From the NCBI GenBank assembly GCA_963580285.1, contig OY757011.1, positions 168,354,241 to 168,418,240 on the forward strand: DNA of 64,000 nucleotides, written 5' to 3'. The notes under the pieces were generated by a model, which saw only the letters and a list, made by a program, of their open reading frames with translations, searched no databases and was not told where the DNA came from. Positions within the stretch are counted from its first letter, which is position 1. Every line of letters begins with the position of its first letter. This stretch comes from Lucinisca nassula. Its lineage: Eukaryota; Mollusca; Bivalvia; Lucinida; Lucinidae. Made by a program: the position numbers and the translations under genes. Of the stretch, positions 13,237 through 26,200 are shown piece after piece.

Positions 13237-14836
13237 TGTGGGATTTACGTGGGTATACATTATTTTCTTTTTTTGTGACCCATGACATAGGTTGTGAGTA
13301 CTCATTAGAACTGCCTCAATAAGGCTGCTCTAGCGAGCACCTGCAACCTATGTTTAGAGCAAAAATAAAAAAGATATTTTGCACTATGTCACACGGACTT
13401 GTTATCGTAAAGCAACAAAGGTACAGATCATTCTGCCAATCTGTGCAACTTTGTGTTCATTGCTTGGTTAGTACAATACCTAAAGTTTCTATATCAAACT
13501 TTCAACGTTCTTGTTAGTCTGAGTAGTTGAGCAGGCCAGTTTGTGACCAGGCACCAGGGTTATAAAATTTTTTTTAATGCTCAACTCAGCTGATCATGAA
13601 ATTTGTAATGCTCATGACTATTAAAATTCAAACAAATCAGACAATTTTCCTGCTCAGATCAGCACAGAAGGCCATTTATCCTGCACATTAATTTTAAAAT
13701 GCCAACAAATGATGGCATTTTAAAATTTATGAGCAGGATAAATTTCATGTTCAAGTGAGCTGAGCATAAAAAAAGATTGTAAGCTCCAAGCCAGGTCACA
13801 ACCCCCACCCCCTCCCCACAAAAGACAGGTTTTTTCTCTCGACAGGGCTATTATGGACAATACAGGGTCACATTCTTAACAAAGGATACAATATACTTTA
13901 GCCTTTATGGAAGTCATCACAAGCAAAGCAAGTTTCAGCTTTCAAAAAGAAAAATCAACCCAAATGTAAGAAAATCATGAAAGCAAATGACAGAAAAATA
14001 AAATCCCTGAAGCTCTATCATTGAAACTATAAAATGTGCCACTGCATGATAAAACCTACACAAAGACTAGTGTGACTGGCAAATACTCAAATCAGCCTGC
14101 ACATCCTAGCAGTCTGATCAGAGCCTTAACTTTTCACATGAGCCATAGAGATAATGTTCTTTATTTCTTGGTAGAAACATGTTGTGGGTACTTGAGATCA
14201 ATAGTTAGTGCACTTGCCCCTGATGCTAGTGGCCCCATGTTTAATCCCAAGCAGAGATGATAAAATTTCTGTGTCCAAACACTCTCCACTGGCATCATTT
14301 ACTTGGATGAATGCCACACAGGGTGCCATCCTTCAGATCAGGACATTAACTGGAGGCCCCTGTGAAGGGTGAGTTTTCCCCTGTGCAGGTTAATAGTTCC
14401 CAACCGCCATTACATGATTACTGTGTTGGCTTTCATCTTGCAAACTTGGGGTGTATATAACTCCCCTCCTGGTGGGGTTAAGGTGAAATTGGAAGAAATT
14501 TAGAATGGCCTCGGAGAGGGGATTCTAACAAGTACTCTGACACAGCGCGCCAATATAGGCAATGGAAAATAACTGTGTTTTATTCTACAACAAATCACAG
14601 CAATGAAGAGCGTGACGAGTGACGTCATTAAAAACTGCCAATTTAGGACGTCACGATTCGATTTCCTTGACGTTAGACGGTGTAATGTCATATTCTCGCA
14701 TCCAAAACGTTAGAAAAGGATATAAATGTATGTTTCAGTCGATAATTTTAGCGGATTTCTTCTAACAATGGCAAAAGTTGTGAGATTTTGAAGGAAACAA
14801 CAACATTATTGCCGATTTTCAGCGTGTTAGAATCGG
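13237..14836. repeat. Foldback and degenerate SINE-like stretch
   Basis: A gttctaacgag foldback lies at 13258-13375. An inverted-repeat element with arms around gctgatcatgaaatttg / gcattttaaaatttatgag lies at about 13560-13775. A weak tRNA-like segment near 14185-14260 may be a decayed SINE head. The remainder is unassigned. Confidence 0.5.
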
Positions 14837-15004
14837 AATAGATCAGCTCTAGCTAGTGATTTGTTGGGTAATAAATCACAGTTTGGAGGTCAGTTGTAAG
14901 TAGACAAATCGAGTGTGCTGCGCACTCGTGATTTGTCTACTTTACAACTGACCTCCAAACTGTGATTTATTACTCAACAAATCACAGTTAGAGCTGATCT
15001 ATTT
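14837..15004. repeat. 168-base long hairpin
   Basis: Arms of about 78 bases with few mismatches run from aatagatcagctct to gagctgatctattt around a short loop at gagtgtgctgcgcactcg. It is either a MITE with almost no unique interior or a palindrome-forming foldback element. Confidence 0.8.
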
Positions 15005-16415
15005 CTTAACCAACAATTTATGATTTTATGGAGTAATAAAAAAACATTATCCCTCAATTATTCTTGTTATGCCTCCTTATGTGAAGCCATTATAGCCTAC
15101 CCAAAAAGCACCACAAACAAAGTCTGGCAAAAGTGTCTTGATCCACAGGCTGGTCTGAGTCTTTGCAGGTCTTGTAGGTTTTGTCACACTGGCTTAGGAA
15201 ACTCTAGCAGTTTTACAATCATAACTTATAAATTGACAAAAAATACATAAGTGAAGTGTTCAAGGATAATTATCAAACCATATTTCTACAGGAAACCTCA
15301 AAACAGAACAATGGCAAAACAGTGCATACACAGATCAGATATACTTTTGCAGTTGGCAAAATCTTAACCAATTTTCCACATATATTTCTAAAAATAGCAC
15401 AATCTACCACCCCTAAATTTCAAAAGGATGCCTATTGAATATAAGGTGGGAGATTCCATTCAATACCAAATGGGTTAAAATTATCATCAAATGCCTCTCT
15501 TATATATTCCCGTATAAAACAACAATGTCTCATCAATCAACACAAGCAGGCGAACAATATCTTCCCATGCCTTGATAAATTAACCCTTGACCTGCTGAAT
15601 ATTTAAATATGCCACACCCACTACTGATTAACAACCAATCAGATTACTTGATGCAAATTATTGCAACAAATTCACAATCTGAATGACAAACAATGAAGTT
15701 CCAGATCAGATGGCTTCTTCTTCAGAAGCCATCTGATCTGGATCTTCATTGTTTGAAAAATAAGTCATATCCAGGCTCAGCAGGACAAGGGTAAAGAGTA
15801 AAAAAAACAACCAAGCCTTGTAAAGTGAATGTATATCTTCAGAGATGTATGCTCAGCTAAGATTCAAATCAGCCTGTACACCTACTCAGTAATAATATAG
15901 AGGATCTTACACAAGTGGTCATTTCATATGCAATTTATGAAACGAGCCTTCAGCAGGTTTCATAAATTTCTTTTCAAATGACCACAAAAGTGTAAAATTC
16001 TGTTTATCATATTAAATCATATTTTGTGGCTGAAGAAGCTTGAAAACATAGTTGCCATGGACGGTGTAACGACAATACGAGCCATTACGAGTGTTATTAC
16101 ACTTGTGGTCATATGATTTTTCACATGAAGTTATCATGCATAATGGTGACATTATATGATAAACAGCCTTCTCCCTGCATAACAAAGCTTTGTGTAAATG
16201 GCTATCCACAAAGCATGCAACCCTTATACTGCTGCATACATTAATTAAGCCACACCCATTGTTGACTATCAAATTACTTGACATAATATATTTGTTCAAT
16301 TCACAAACTACATCACAGTGTAGATCCTGATCAGATGGCTTCTTTAGAAGCCTTTTGATAGGGATCTACACTATTTACATAGGTAGGGAAAGTCGTAAAC
16401 AGCAGGATAAGGGTT
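15005..16415. repeat. H3, H2 and other hairpin MITEs
   Basis: Contents: H3-type MITE at about 15255-15475; H2-type MITEs at about 15583-15800 and 16218-16415 (termini aacccttgacctgctg / caggataagggtt, internal atcagatggcttctt hairpin); and an inverted repeat at about 15905-15995 with arms around aagtggtcatttcat. No gene. Confidence 0.65.
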
Positions 16416-16982
16416 AAGACTGGTCAAACTGTGCTGATCTAAGTCTACACTGGGTGTACATAGAAGCCATATTTTCACTTCACATGGAACTACTACGACA
16501 CCAAACCTATGCTACCACGTGTACCCAAATTCTGACAGCTATTTCAATAATATTTCCTCTCACCACTCCAACAAATACATTGAAAATACATCACAAGCTA
16601 ACAATCCTTTGAGTGGATCCAAAAGTAAATCCTTTCTGAAGAAGAGCAGTTGAACTGGGACTACACTTTTTGCTCACTAGCACTTCACAAATCTGATTAA
16701 AAATGAACATAGTCAGTAATCACAATGTACATGTATGCTCAAGCAATGATGTCCCCATTCTTTACTATGGCCTTAACCAATAAAACAGTATAGGCAAACA
16801 AAAAATTCCTGAACAAAAACACTAATACTTAATCTACAATGATTTTCAAAAGTGTGCCAAGGTAAAGTATTTCTATCAAAGATCTGATATATAAATCATA
16901 GTCAGCCAAAGTGGAGCAAAAGAGAAATCATTTTCATATTGCCTGGTGGAAGCATAGATGTCATGTCATCAGTCATCTCCTC
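16416..16982 (-). other. Probable CYBC1 3' UTR / 3' flank
   Basis: AT-rich DNA after the CYBC1 stop, without an identifiable element. No canonical AATAAA was found on the minus strand close to the stop, so the transcript end is unplaced. MITEs begin below 16415. Confidence 0.4.
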
Positions 16983-17205
16983 TTAGTCCTTGTTCCCTGA
17001 ATCCTCATCTTTGTCTTTATGTACATCAGCAGACTCTATAGTTTCATCTAGAAGTTCTGATTTATCAATCTGTTCAAAATCATCAGCAGTGTCTTCATCA
17101 TTGGAACTGGAAGACTCTTCATTGGTTTGGTCCCACTGCTGGGGCTCTGGAACATTTTCTAATCCCAAAAAGTTTCGAATTTTGTCTGCTATCTGATAGT
17201 GTTCC
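16983..17205 (-). CDS. CYBC1: CYBC1 exon 6, C-terminus and stop
   Basis: Acceptor cttttccag at 17206, stop TAA at 16985-16983. The first codon is split (AA|G). It encodes the last PH-like helix (EHYQIADKIRNFLGL) and then a low-complexity acidic tail of about 49 residues. The tail is longer than in vertebrates and has no recognisable motif. Confidence 0.92.
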
Positions 17206-20200
17206 CTGGAAAAGAAGGAAGACTGCATAAAATCTTACATTTCATTTCATATCATACCCAATAAACCAGTTGAGTAATTTCAATCTTTTGCGAGCCTTGG
17301 TCAGGAAAAGATTAAAACTATTCAACAAGTTGATTTTGTTTGTTTGAACTGAGGTTTAACGTCCCTGTCAATGTTATTTAGGTCATTTTGGAGATGCTGC
17401 TTCTAATTTTGTGGGAGTTTTTGAGATGAAATGACATCTCAAGCCCTGCTGCCCAATGAAACCATGGTTTATATGCACTGGACGGTCTGACTCACATCAC
17501 TTTGCCTGGGCAGGCTGAGTCCTTCTAAGCGGCTGACCAGTACTCATGTGTGGTCAGTTTCAGCTTTGCGTTGAAGCAACATGAAGCCCAATCTAATTCT
17601 CCAAGCTCCAATGGGGAGGGGGGGGGGGACTAAACAAGTTGAATAACAAGAATTCTGCAGAAAGTTATGACGTGCCTGTTTGACAAAATCAACATGTGGG
17701 TATAATTCCCCAGATGCAAGTGAATACCAAGTAGCATTACTTTAGCCCTTATTGCTCTTTACCCTCATCATGCTGGACCTGGATATGTCCTAGTTTTTGA
17801 AAACAGTAGAGATCCTGATCAGCTGGCTTCAGAGAAGCCAGCTGATCAGGATCTATACTGTTTTTTTCTGCTCCTTAATCCATGGTAAAAATAGAAATCA
17901 TGCAACACAAATGGCTGAAAATCGCCGAGGTGTGGCATAGTGAAATATTCAGCATGGTGAGGGTTAAATGATGGATTTGAACACTAAAGACAGATGCAAA
18001 ATCCTGTCATTGATAACCAGTCATATCACAAAGTCAGTGAACCATGAAATATATGCGGAGCCTTCATTCTAGTTGCCATCACTGAATGCAAGTTTGTAAC
18101 ATTGACGTGGTTGTTACAGTTGCTAAAAAACAGACTGACACATTAGGGACAACTCTAGGTTCGAAACATTTCACAGTAAGTTAACCATGAAATGTAGGAA
18201 TACCATAATGATCCTAAGTATTGGGACACACAGGCCTAAGCAAACAGTGCAGACCCAGATCAGACTGCTCCTGAAGGAGCAGTCTGATCAGGGTCTACAC
18301 TGTTTGCCATTCTGTCTGCATCTTTTGTACTCCTTGCTGGATCATGAAATAAAATTGTTAAAATTTTAGGAGCATTACAGCAAGGCCTCAAGGTGTCCCA
18401 ATGTTTTGGATTTTTAGGGTTAGTCAAATATGGATGCTTGCATCAAAGATGTCATCCACACATGAAAGTTTGTAGCATGTTTTGTTAATGTTGTTCTTTC
18501 AGTTCTTGAGAAATCGAGTTGAACATTAGGGCTGATGCTAATGTTGACACAATATTTCATGCAGTTAGTGAACAATAAAATTTCAGTCAAATATGCATGC
18601 TTGCTAACCTTAAATGCATTTTATACCATGTTTCATTAATGAAGGTCTTAAATACAATAGTTAAGTAATGGTGTTGAATACTCTAGTGAACACAAAATTG
18701 ATGGCTTGACAAAAATAGCCATAAGAAGAGATGGCAAATCCCACAATACAGTGTTCAGAAGATTGTGCACATGTAGAAAGTGCGGTAGAAGAAACACACA
18801 CTAGCTAATCTTTAAGTACATCGCTGCACAGTAAGAGAAAGTCATTTTATAAATTGTGTGTTTATTAGCGTTTTCATGACCAAATGATATTAAGGAACCC
18901 TTCTCAACATGACGGCGATTTCCACACAAAGTACTGGCATACTGAATAGTATGGAAGTTATGGCAATCCTGTGTTAGCGCTGATCCTGTGTTTGATATGG
19001 GTGAAAATTATTGACCCTTTGCTACTTGAATTATCTGCTCTTGCATTCAGAACTCATTCCCATTCAATGTTGGGTCCAAAACTATGAAGTACATGTACTA
19101 TCAATATATCTCGAAGAGTTTATCACAATGTTACACTGTCAGGAGTGTTAACTCAAATATCATGGCACCAAGAGTTGTGGTTTTTGCACATAACATGCCT
19201 TCTCAACCTTGTGTACAATTTTACCATGTACCATCAATATTTCTCAAAGGGTGATCACAAAGTTATACTGTGGGGGGGATAACCAATCCACCATGGCACC
19301 TGGAGTTGTGGTTCTTGCTTATGGCATGCCTTCTTAACATTGAGTACAACTGTTATAAGTACCATCAATATATCTCAAAGGGTGTATGAATTATTGCAAT
19401 CACAAGATTACTTGTCAGGTGAGATAACTCAAATGTCATTGCACCCATAGTTGTGGTTCCACCTAATGACATGCACACCTACCAAGTCAGCCTTCCCAGC
19501 ATGTACAACTGTACCAAGTACCATTAACTTTAGAGTCATGGTGATCATTTGGCCCCCGCCCATCGGGGCTTGAAGAAATAGATGGGCTGCACGATGCTTC
19601 CACGCAGAGCTGAAACCAACCGCACAAGAGTACTGGTAAACCACTTAGAGGATCTAAGCCTGCCCAGGCAGAGTGGTGCAAGTCGGACCGTCTATGCTTA
19701 TAAACTCTATTGGTTTGATTGGGCGACAGGCCTTGAAATGTCATTTCATCTCAATGTCGGGTAAAAGTCCCACAAAACTGGAAGCAACGTCTCCAAAATG
19801 GCCTATACAGTGTTGAAAGGGACATTAAACATCAAATCAAATAAATAAACAAACAAACAAACAAACATGGTGATCATGAGACTACACTGTGAGGGGAGAT
19901 AACCAGACCTGCATTTGTGGTACTTGCTCATGACATGACTTCATAATTTGAGCACAACTGTACCAAGTACCTTTAATATATCTCAAATGGCGTTGGAGTT
20001 ATGGGGATCACAAGGTTGTATTGTCAGGGAAGATAACTCAAATACCAGGGTACCCAGAGTTGTGGTTGTAGGTCATGACATGCCTTTTCAACCTCATTTA
20101 CAATTATATCAAGTACCATCAATATATCTGAAAGGGTGTTGGAGCTACTTTTATCAGTTACCCCTTATCTTAACTGCATTGTATCACCTTGTTTTTTTTT

Positions 20201-23200
20201 TTAATTTGAGGTTTAACGTCCCTGTCAACACTGTATAGGTCATTGTGGAGCTGTTGCTTCCAATTTTGTGGGACTTTTACCCGACACTGAGATGAAATGA
20301 CATCTCAAGCCCTCTCGCCCAATGAAACCAATAGGGTTTATAAGCATGGACGGTCCGGCTCGCACCGCTTTGCCTGGGCAGGCTTACATCCTCTAAGCGG
20401 TTTACCAGTACTAGTGTGTGGTCTGTTACAGCTCTGCGTGGAAGTATCATGCACCAATCTATTTCTTCAACACCTTGACCTAATAAAGATTTGCTATCTG
20501 AGGACAAGTGAGCTTTATCAGGTCAATGTAACATTGCACTTTCATGAATGAACAAGGAATACTTTTGCTATTACTGGAAAAATTCGCCAAAATTTTACTA
20601 TTACTGAAAACATAAAAATTACATGGAAAAGTATTATTGAAAAAATTATAGTCAGGTGATATTAAATATATCAACTAATTAGTTTGTGCTGGAATGTCGA
20701 GGCCCACTGAAGAAAATCGATAACTGATCGTAAATTGCCAATTTAAAGAGTGTGAGTGTACAAGGGGATAAACTGATAAATAGAAAACCAAATTCATGTC
20801 ATTTGATATCAAGTTTATCAGGCTCGGCTTCAACAACACATGTAGAATCACTTGGCGAGCCTTGCATTTCTACATGCATTCTTGAAGCCTTGCCTGATAA
20901 ACTTGATATCAAAAGAGGCTCACCAAGTATTCTCTAAATACTATGAGGGAAGATAACCAAACGACCATGGCACCAATTATACATTTAAAGAAAAAAATAA
21001 GCTAAGAGTGATGCAGACATTCAATTTAGAAAAATTGATTTGGCAAATATTTCCCATTTGAATGATAAAAATTTCAAAGAAACAGGCACACTTGTCCTCA
21101 AGAAATTTTAAAATCATCTTGTTAAAAATCAAATCTTGATATGTCAAAGAAATTAGAAACTTACTTGGTTGATCCAAAAGTAAATGTTTCAGTGATTCCA
21201 AGTGACATTCCAGTAGACAGGTCGAGAACAACTTGGTGGGTATTGCCAAAATAGTTCACCTTCTCCTCTGTCACGCGAACACCAGCTACATCAGGCAGGT
21301 TCACAACAACTGAAAATACAATTATAGTTCTTGATGATGATTTCATGTTTAACTACGCGTCAACCCTCTTTGGTGGTCATTAGCGTCAAATAATTTATGA
21401 TCAAAAAGTTCATTCTAGTTCTTGAAAAGACTTTTTTAGAATACCGTAATGGTCTGAAGTACTGGGATAGACAGACCTAAGCAAACAGTGCAAACCCAGA
21501 TCAGACTGCTCCTGAAGGAGCAGTCTGATCAGGGTCTACACTGTTTGCTAAAATTTCAGAAGAATAACAGCAAGTCCTAAGGGTGTCTGAATTTTTTAGG
21601 ATTTTTACAGTAATAGGTCAAACACAACAATTCATATGACTTATATTGGTTTACTTATAACATGCTAATGCTCAATACATCACAACCTCTTTATAACACT
21701 ATTGTTTGGCTCCAAAGCTGAAACTGTGATAGATACATTACCGTGTTATTTACAAACAAAAATGAACATATTATGTAGCCAAAGGATCATTTATGGAAGT
21801 GTTCTAAGGCTTCCGAGTAAAAAACGAGTGAGCGCTAGCGACCGAGATTTTTTACACGAAAGCCTTAAAACACAAGTGAATTATTTCTCCGTAAACAATC
21901 AAAACAACAAAATAAACTGTTTATTACATTTCCATTCATGTTGTACTTTTGGATTTTCAAATTCAACCATTCTGATTTCCAGCCAAAATAGTTCATGACA
22001 GGGTATGGATTTCAGGATGCATGGTTTAGTTTGAAAATCAGTCGCCATCTTGTTTTCATTGCAATGCAAAAATCATCCTGTGCTTGAAAAACAGATGCAA
22101 CAATATCATGAAAGTAGAACTGTATTTTCAAGAAAATCATACTTTATCTTCGTATTGCAGGTCTTTCCTCAAAAACGTCAAATGGATGCGAAAATTGAAC
22201 TGATTTCTATGATTTTATCAGAGTTTCCCCCAAACGTCAACTATTGTTATTGTTGTTACCAAAGACGTCAGCAACGTCGACTAGCAATTATGACGTCAAA
22301 ATGTTCGAAATGAAATAATTCTGTGAATTATAGGTTTATAATTCACTGAGAAATCTCAGTAAATCACTACTGGAAATGTTATAAAATAATTTAATCAACC
22401 AATGAATTTACCACAAATCACTATCAGCTAAGTCTTGTTTGTTTGTTTGTAATGGAGTTCAACATCATCATCATCAATAACCGATTTTTTATTAAGGTGC
22501 AGGTACAGGGGCAACGTCCACATAAGTGGGCCCCCTTCCAGGTAGCTGGCTTGCTGCACGCATGGCAGATCTTACACCAGATCTCCAGGCTTGTTGAGGA
22601 TCGATAGCAGAGAGCTTCCATTCTCTGCAATCCCTTTCTGTCAGTTGCTTCCAGGTCATCTTGGGCCTTCCAGGCCCCCGCTTTCCACCTACCAGTATGT
22701 CATTGTCACAGGCAGTCTTGATTGCACCGTTGGAGCAATCCACATGTCCATACCAGCAGAGCCTTCTCTCTTTCAGGATGAGGTCCAGCTCCTCAATGCC
22801 AAGACGCTCAAGTAGCTCACTGGACCTGATGGTGACAGCATCCTGTGACTTGACATTGCAGATCTGTCTGATCATTGCCCTGTCATTCCGCTGAAGACAA
22901 AGGTTTGGCTTTGTCAATGGTCATGTCTCACTGGCATGGAGCATTGCGCTCTGCACAAAAGAGCTGTACACACGGCCATGTGTCTTGAAGGAGAGGTGGC
23001 GGGAAGAGAGAACTGGGAGCAACTCCTTGAATTTCTTTCAGGCTGTTTTCACACCTGATGTGGTTGAAAGGTCGCAACCACCCGCTGCTGAGAGCATATC
23101 ACCTTGGTAGCAAAAGGAAGCTACAACCTCCAGCTTGTCGGATGCAACTTGGACTTCCCTCTGTGGTCTGCCATCTAAGGGGTGTGCAGTTCCTTGGCAC

Positions 23201-26200
23201 CATGTACACCTGTAATCAGGGTCCTCTATCAAGCGCTTGAGCCATCTGCATTTCTTGTGCACCCAGATCTTGCAGCCATTACAAAAGATACTGTTGCTGC
23301 CGACTCCAGTGCGACATACAGCGCATGGGAACCGACCTGTACTCTGCAGGAGGTCCAGACCTGTATCACAGATCATGATCTTTGTCTTTCCTGCATTCAC
23401 TCTAAGCCCTGTCGCCTTCATTGTGTCTTTCCAAGTTAAGAGCCTCCTGTCACATTCCTCAAGGGATTCAGCTATGCTGTTAAGGTCATCAGCATACAGG
23501 TCCTCCCAGGGGACTCCAGAGTGGAACTCCCATGACAAGGCTTCAAGCACAATGGTGAAAAGCAGTGGGCTGAGAACAGCGCCTTGATGAACACCCACCT
23601 TCACTTCGAATTTGTCACTGTAACCATCACCAACACGGACAGCTCCGAGCATTAGCATACATCCCTTGGACCAGTCACACAATCCACTTGTCCACCTCAA
23701 GTTTTCTTTGTGCCCACCAGATGACTTTCCGGGGCACTCGATCAAATGCCTTCTCCAGGTCTACAAAAGCCATGCAGAGTCTCCTATTGGCCGCCAGATA
23801 CTTCTCTTGCAGCTGCTGTACAACAAAAATTGCATCTGTTGTGCCTCTTCCTGGGAAAAAGCCAAACTGGGAATCGTCGATGGACACCAACTGCCTAATG
23901 TGGCTACCCACAATCCTCTCCAGGACTTTCATGACCTGCTTTGTCAGCTTGAGACCATGTTAGTTGCCCCATTCCAATGCATCACCCTTGCCCTTGTAGA
24001 GACAGACAATGAAACTCTGTTCCCAGTCAGAGGGTACCTTTCCATCTCGGATGATTGCAGCTGCAAGGTCGCAGATCAACGAGGCACCCGCATTAACTGC
24101 AGCTCTTAATATCTCCACCACTATGCCAGAAGGGCCCGGTGCTTTGCCAGTCTTCACCTGATAGATAGCCTTCTTAACCATATCAATATTGATTGGGATG
24201 GGCGGCCCTTCCACTGGTGGTTCATCAAACAGGTGGTCAGGGTCCCAGTCAAACTCACCATTGAGTAGCCTTTGGTAGTGTTCTAAACAGGCCCTCTGCT
24301 TTGAGTCTTCACTCATTGACATATCCCCTGCATCATTTTCTACTGGTTTGTCACCTACAACATCGGCATTCTCTCTTCTCATCTGGTTAGCAAGTCCAGT
24401 CAACACTATTTTAGGTCATTTTTGAGCTAGTCAGTTTACCTGTCCACACTTTTCCTAGGCATGCTTATACGTTAGCAGTTAACCAGTACAGTGCACATTC
24501 TTTCGCCAGAAACTGACAACTGTCTTTCTGGAATCAGCAGAAGGGAGAGAAAGTCCGTAGAAAAGATTTCATGATCAATCTCCACGAAAGAATGTTAGCG
24601 ACCTTGGCAGGAATCGAACCAGCCGCCTCCTGATCACTGGACGAGCATCTGAGCTACCGAGGCCGGAATCAGCTAGGTCCAATAGTCCCAATTGTAACTG
24701 TAGTAAACAAAATTTTTAAACCAGAACTATCCCCAGACGGGGTAGATCACCTGTTTGCACTTTGCCTTTATGGAAAAAAATTATTTAAAATCCATTATCT
24801 TAAACTTGGTGAAAAAGTGGTAGTGCATAACCAAAACTTCAAAACCAATATTAATCTGACATCATGCTAAGTATGAACTTCATTCACAGAAGGGATTGGA
24901 AAACAGGACATCTTAAATTTTGTCGTGCAAATTAAATTTGCCACAACAATTTCTGACTATCAACCAATCAAATAACTTGATATACGTAATGAATTCATAT
25001 GCAACCTGAACGACAGTGTAATTACTGATCAGATGGCTGATCTGGATCTACACTGTTTGCAAAGGTAGGGACTGTCGTGTTCAGCATGACAAGGTTTTAA
25101 ATTTTAACCCTTGTCCTGCTGAATATTCAGTTTAGCCACACCCATTTTCTGACTTCGAACCAATCAGATTACTTGATGTAATTTATTCCTACAAATTCAT
25201 AAATTGAATGTCAAACAGTGTAGATCCTGATCAGATGGCTTCTTCAGAAGCCATCTGATCTGGATCTACACTGTTTGTAAAGATAGGGGTTGTCGTGAAC
25301 AGCAAGATAAGGGCTAAGGAAATAATCGCTTGAAAATTGACCAATAGCAATACTCACTGACATTATCCTTATAGGTAAAAGGGGACAAGATCAGGTCCCA
25401 GGCACTGTGTCTCTTTAGCCTCAGTTCACCAGTTTTCTTATTGAAATCACATTCCTGAAATATAATTACTTAACATACAAAATTACAAGTCATGATACAT
25501 AATCAAGCACTAAAAGTAAGTGAACTCTTTATTTTATTTGTTTGGAGTTTTACAGCCAAATAAACATTATTTAGGCCATTTCAAGACAATCATTTTTCAT
25601 GATCAAAGTCACTAAAAATGTTGTCAACCCTAATGGGTTACCTGGGTATTAAACGCTCAAAGTTTTAACAATTCAATTACTAACGAAGTCATCATGAAAA
25701 CATGCCTATATCATTTTGACCACTTTAAACCCCACTTTTATATTGTAAAACTGGGGTTTACAGGGGTATACATTATTTTTCTTATTTCTGCTCAAAAACA
25801 TAGATTGTGGGTACTTGTTAGTACTACCTTGCCGAGGCGGTTCTAACGAGTATCCACTATCTATGTTTTGAGCAGAAATAGGAACAAGAGGGCCCAATGG
25901 CCCTATATCGCTCATCTGTGTACCAGAAAATCATTAGTGTAGGAGACCACTTGACATTGCTACATACTAAATATCTAAGCTCAGGCAAAGCAGTGCAAGT
26001 CAGTCCGTCCATGCTTATAAACCCTATTGGTTTCATTGGGCAACAGGGCTTGAGATGTCATTTCATCTCAATGTCAGGTAAAAGTCCCACAAAATTGGAA
26101 GCAATGTCTCCAAAATTACCTATAGTGTTGATGGGGAAGTAAAACCTCAAATCAAACAAATTCTGGGCCTTATGGTTTCGGAGAAGAAGATTTTTGAAGT

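Noticed and set aside
16990..17196. Plus-strand open frame opposite CYBC1 exon 6
   Set aside because: It is the antisense shadow of the acidic tail; the minus-strand frame has the splice acceptor, stop and family match.
23182..24109. Plus-strand frames over the LINE (up to 147 codons)
   Set aside because: They mirror the minus-strand RT coding sequence and match nothing themselves.
22492..24406. Host gene with a PHD-like finger
   Set aside because: The Cys/His segment lies between the RT catalytic motif and the GRPKMTW region, all typical of one non-LTR element.
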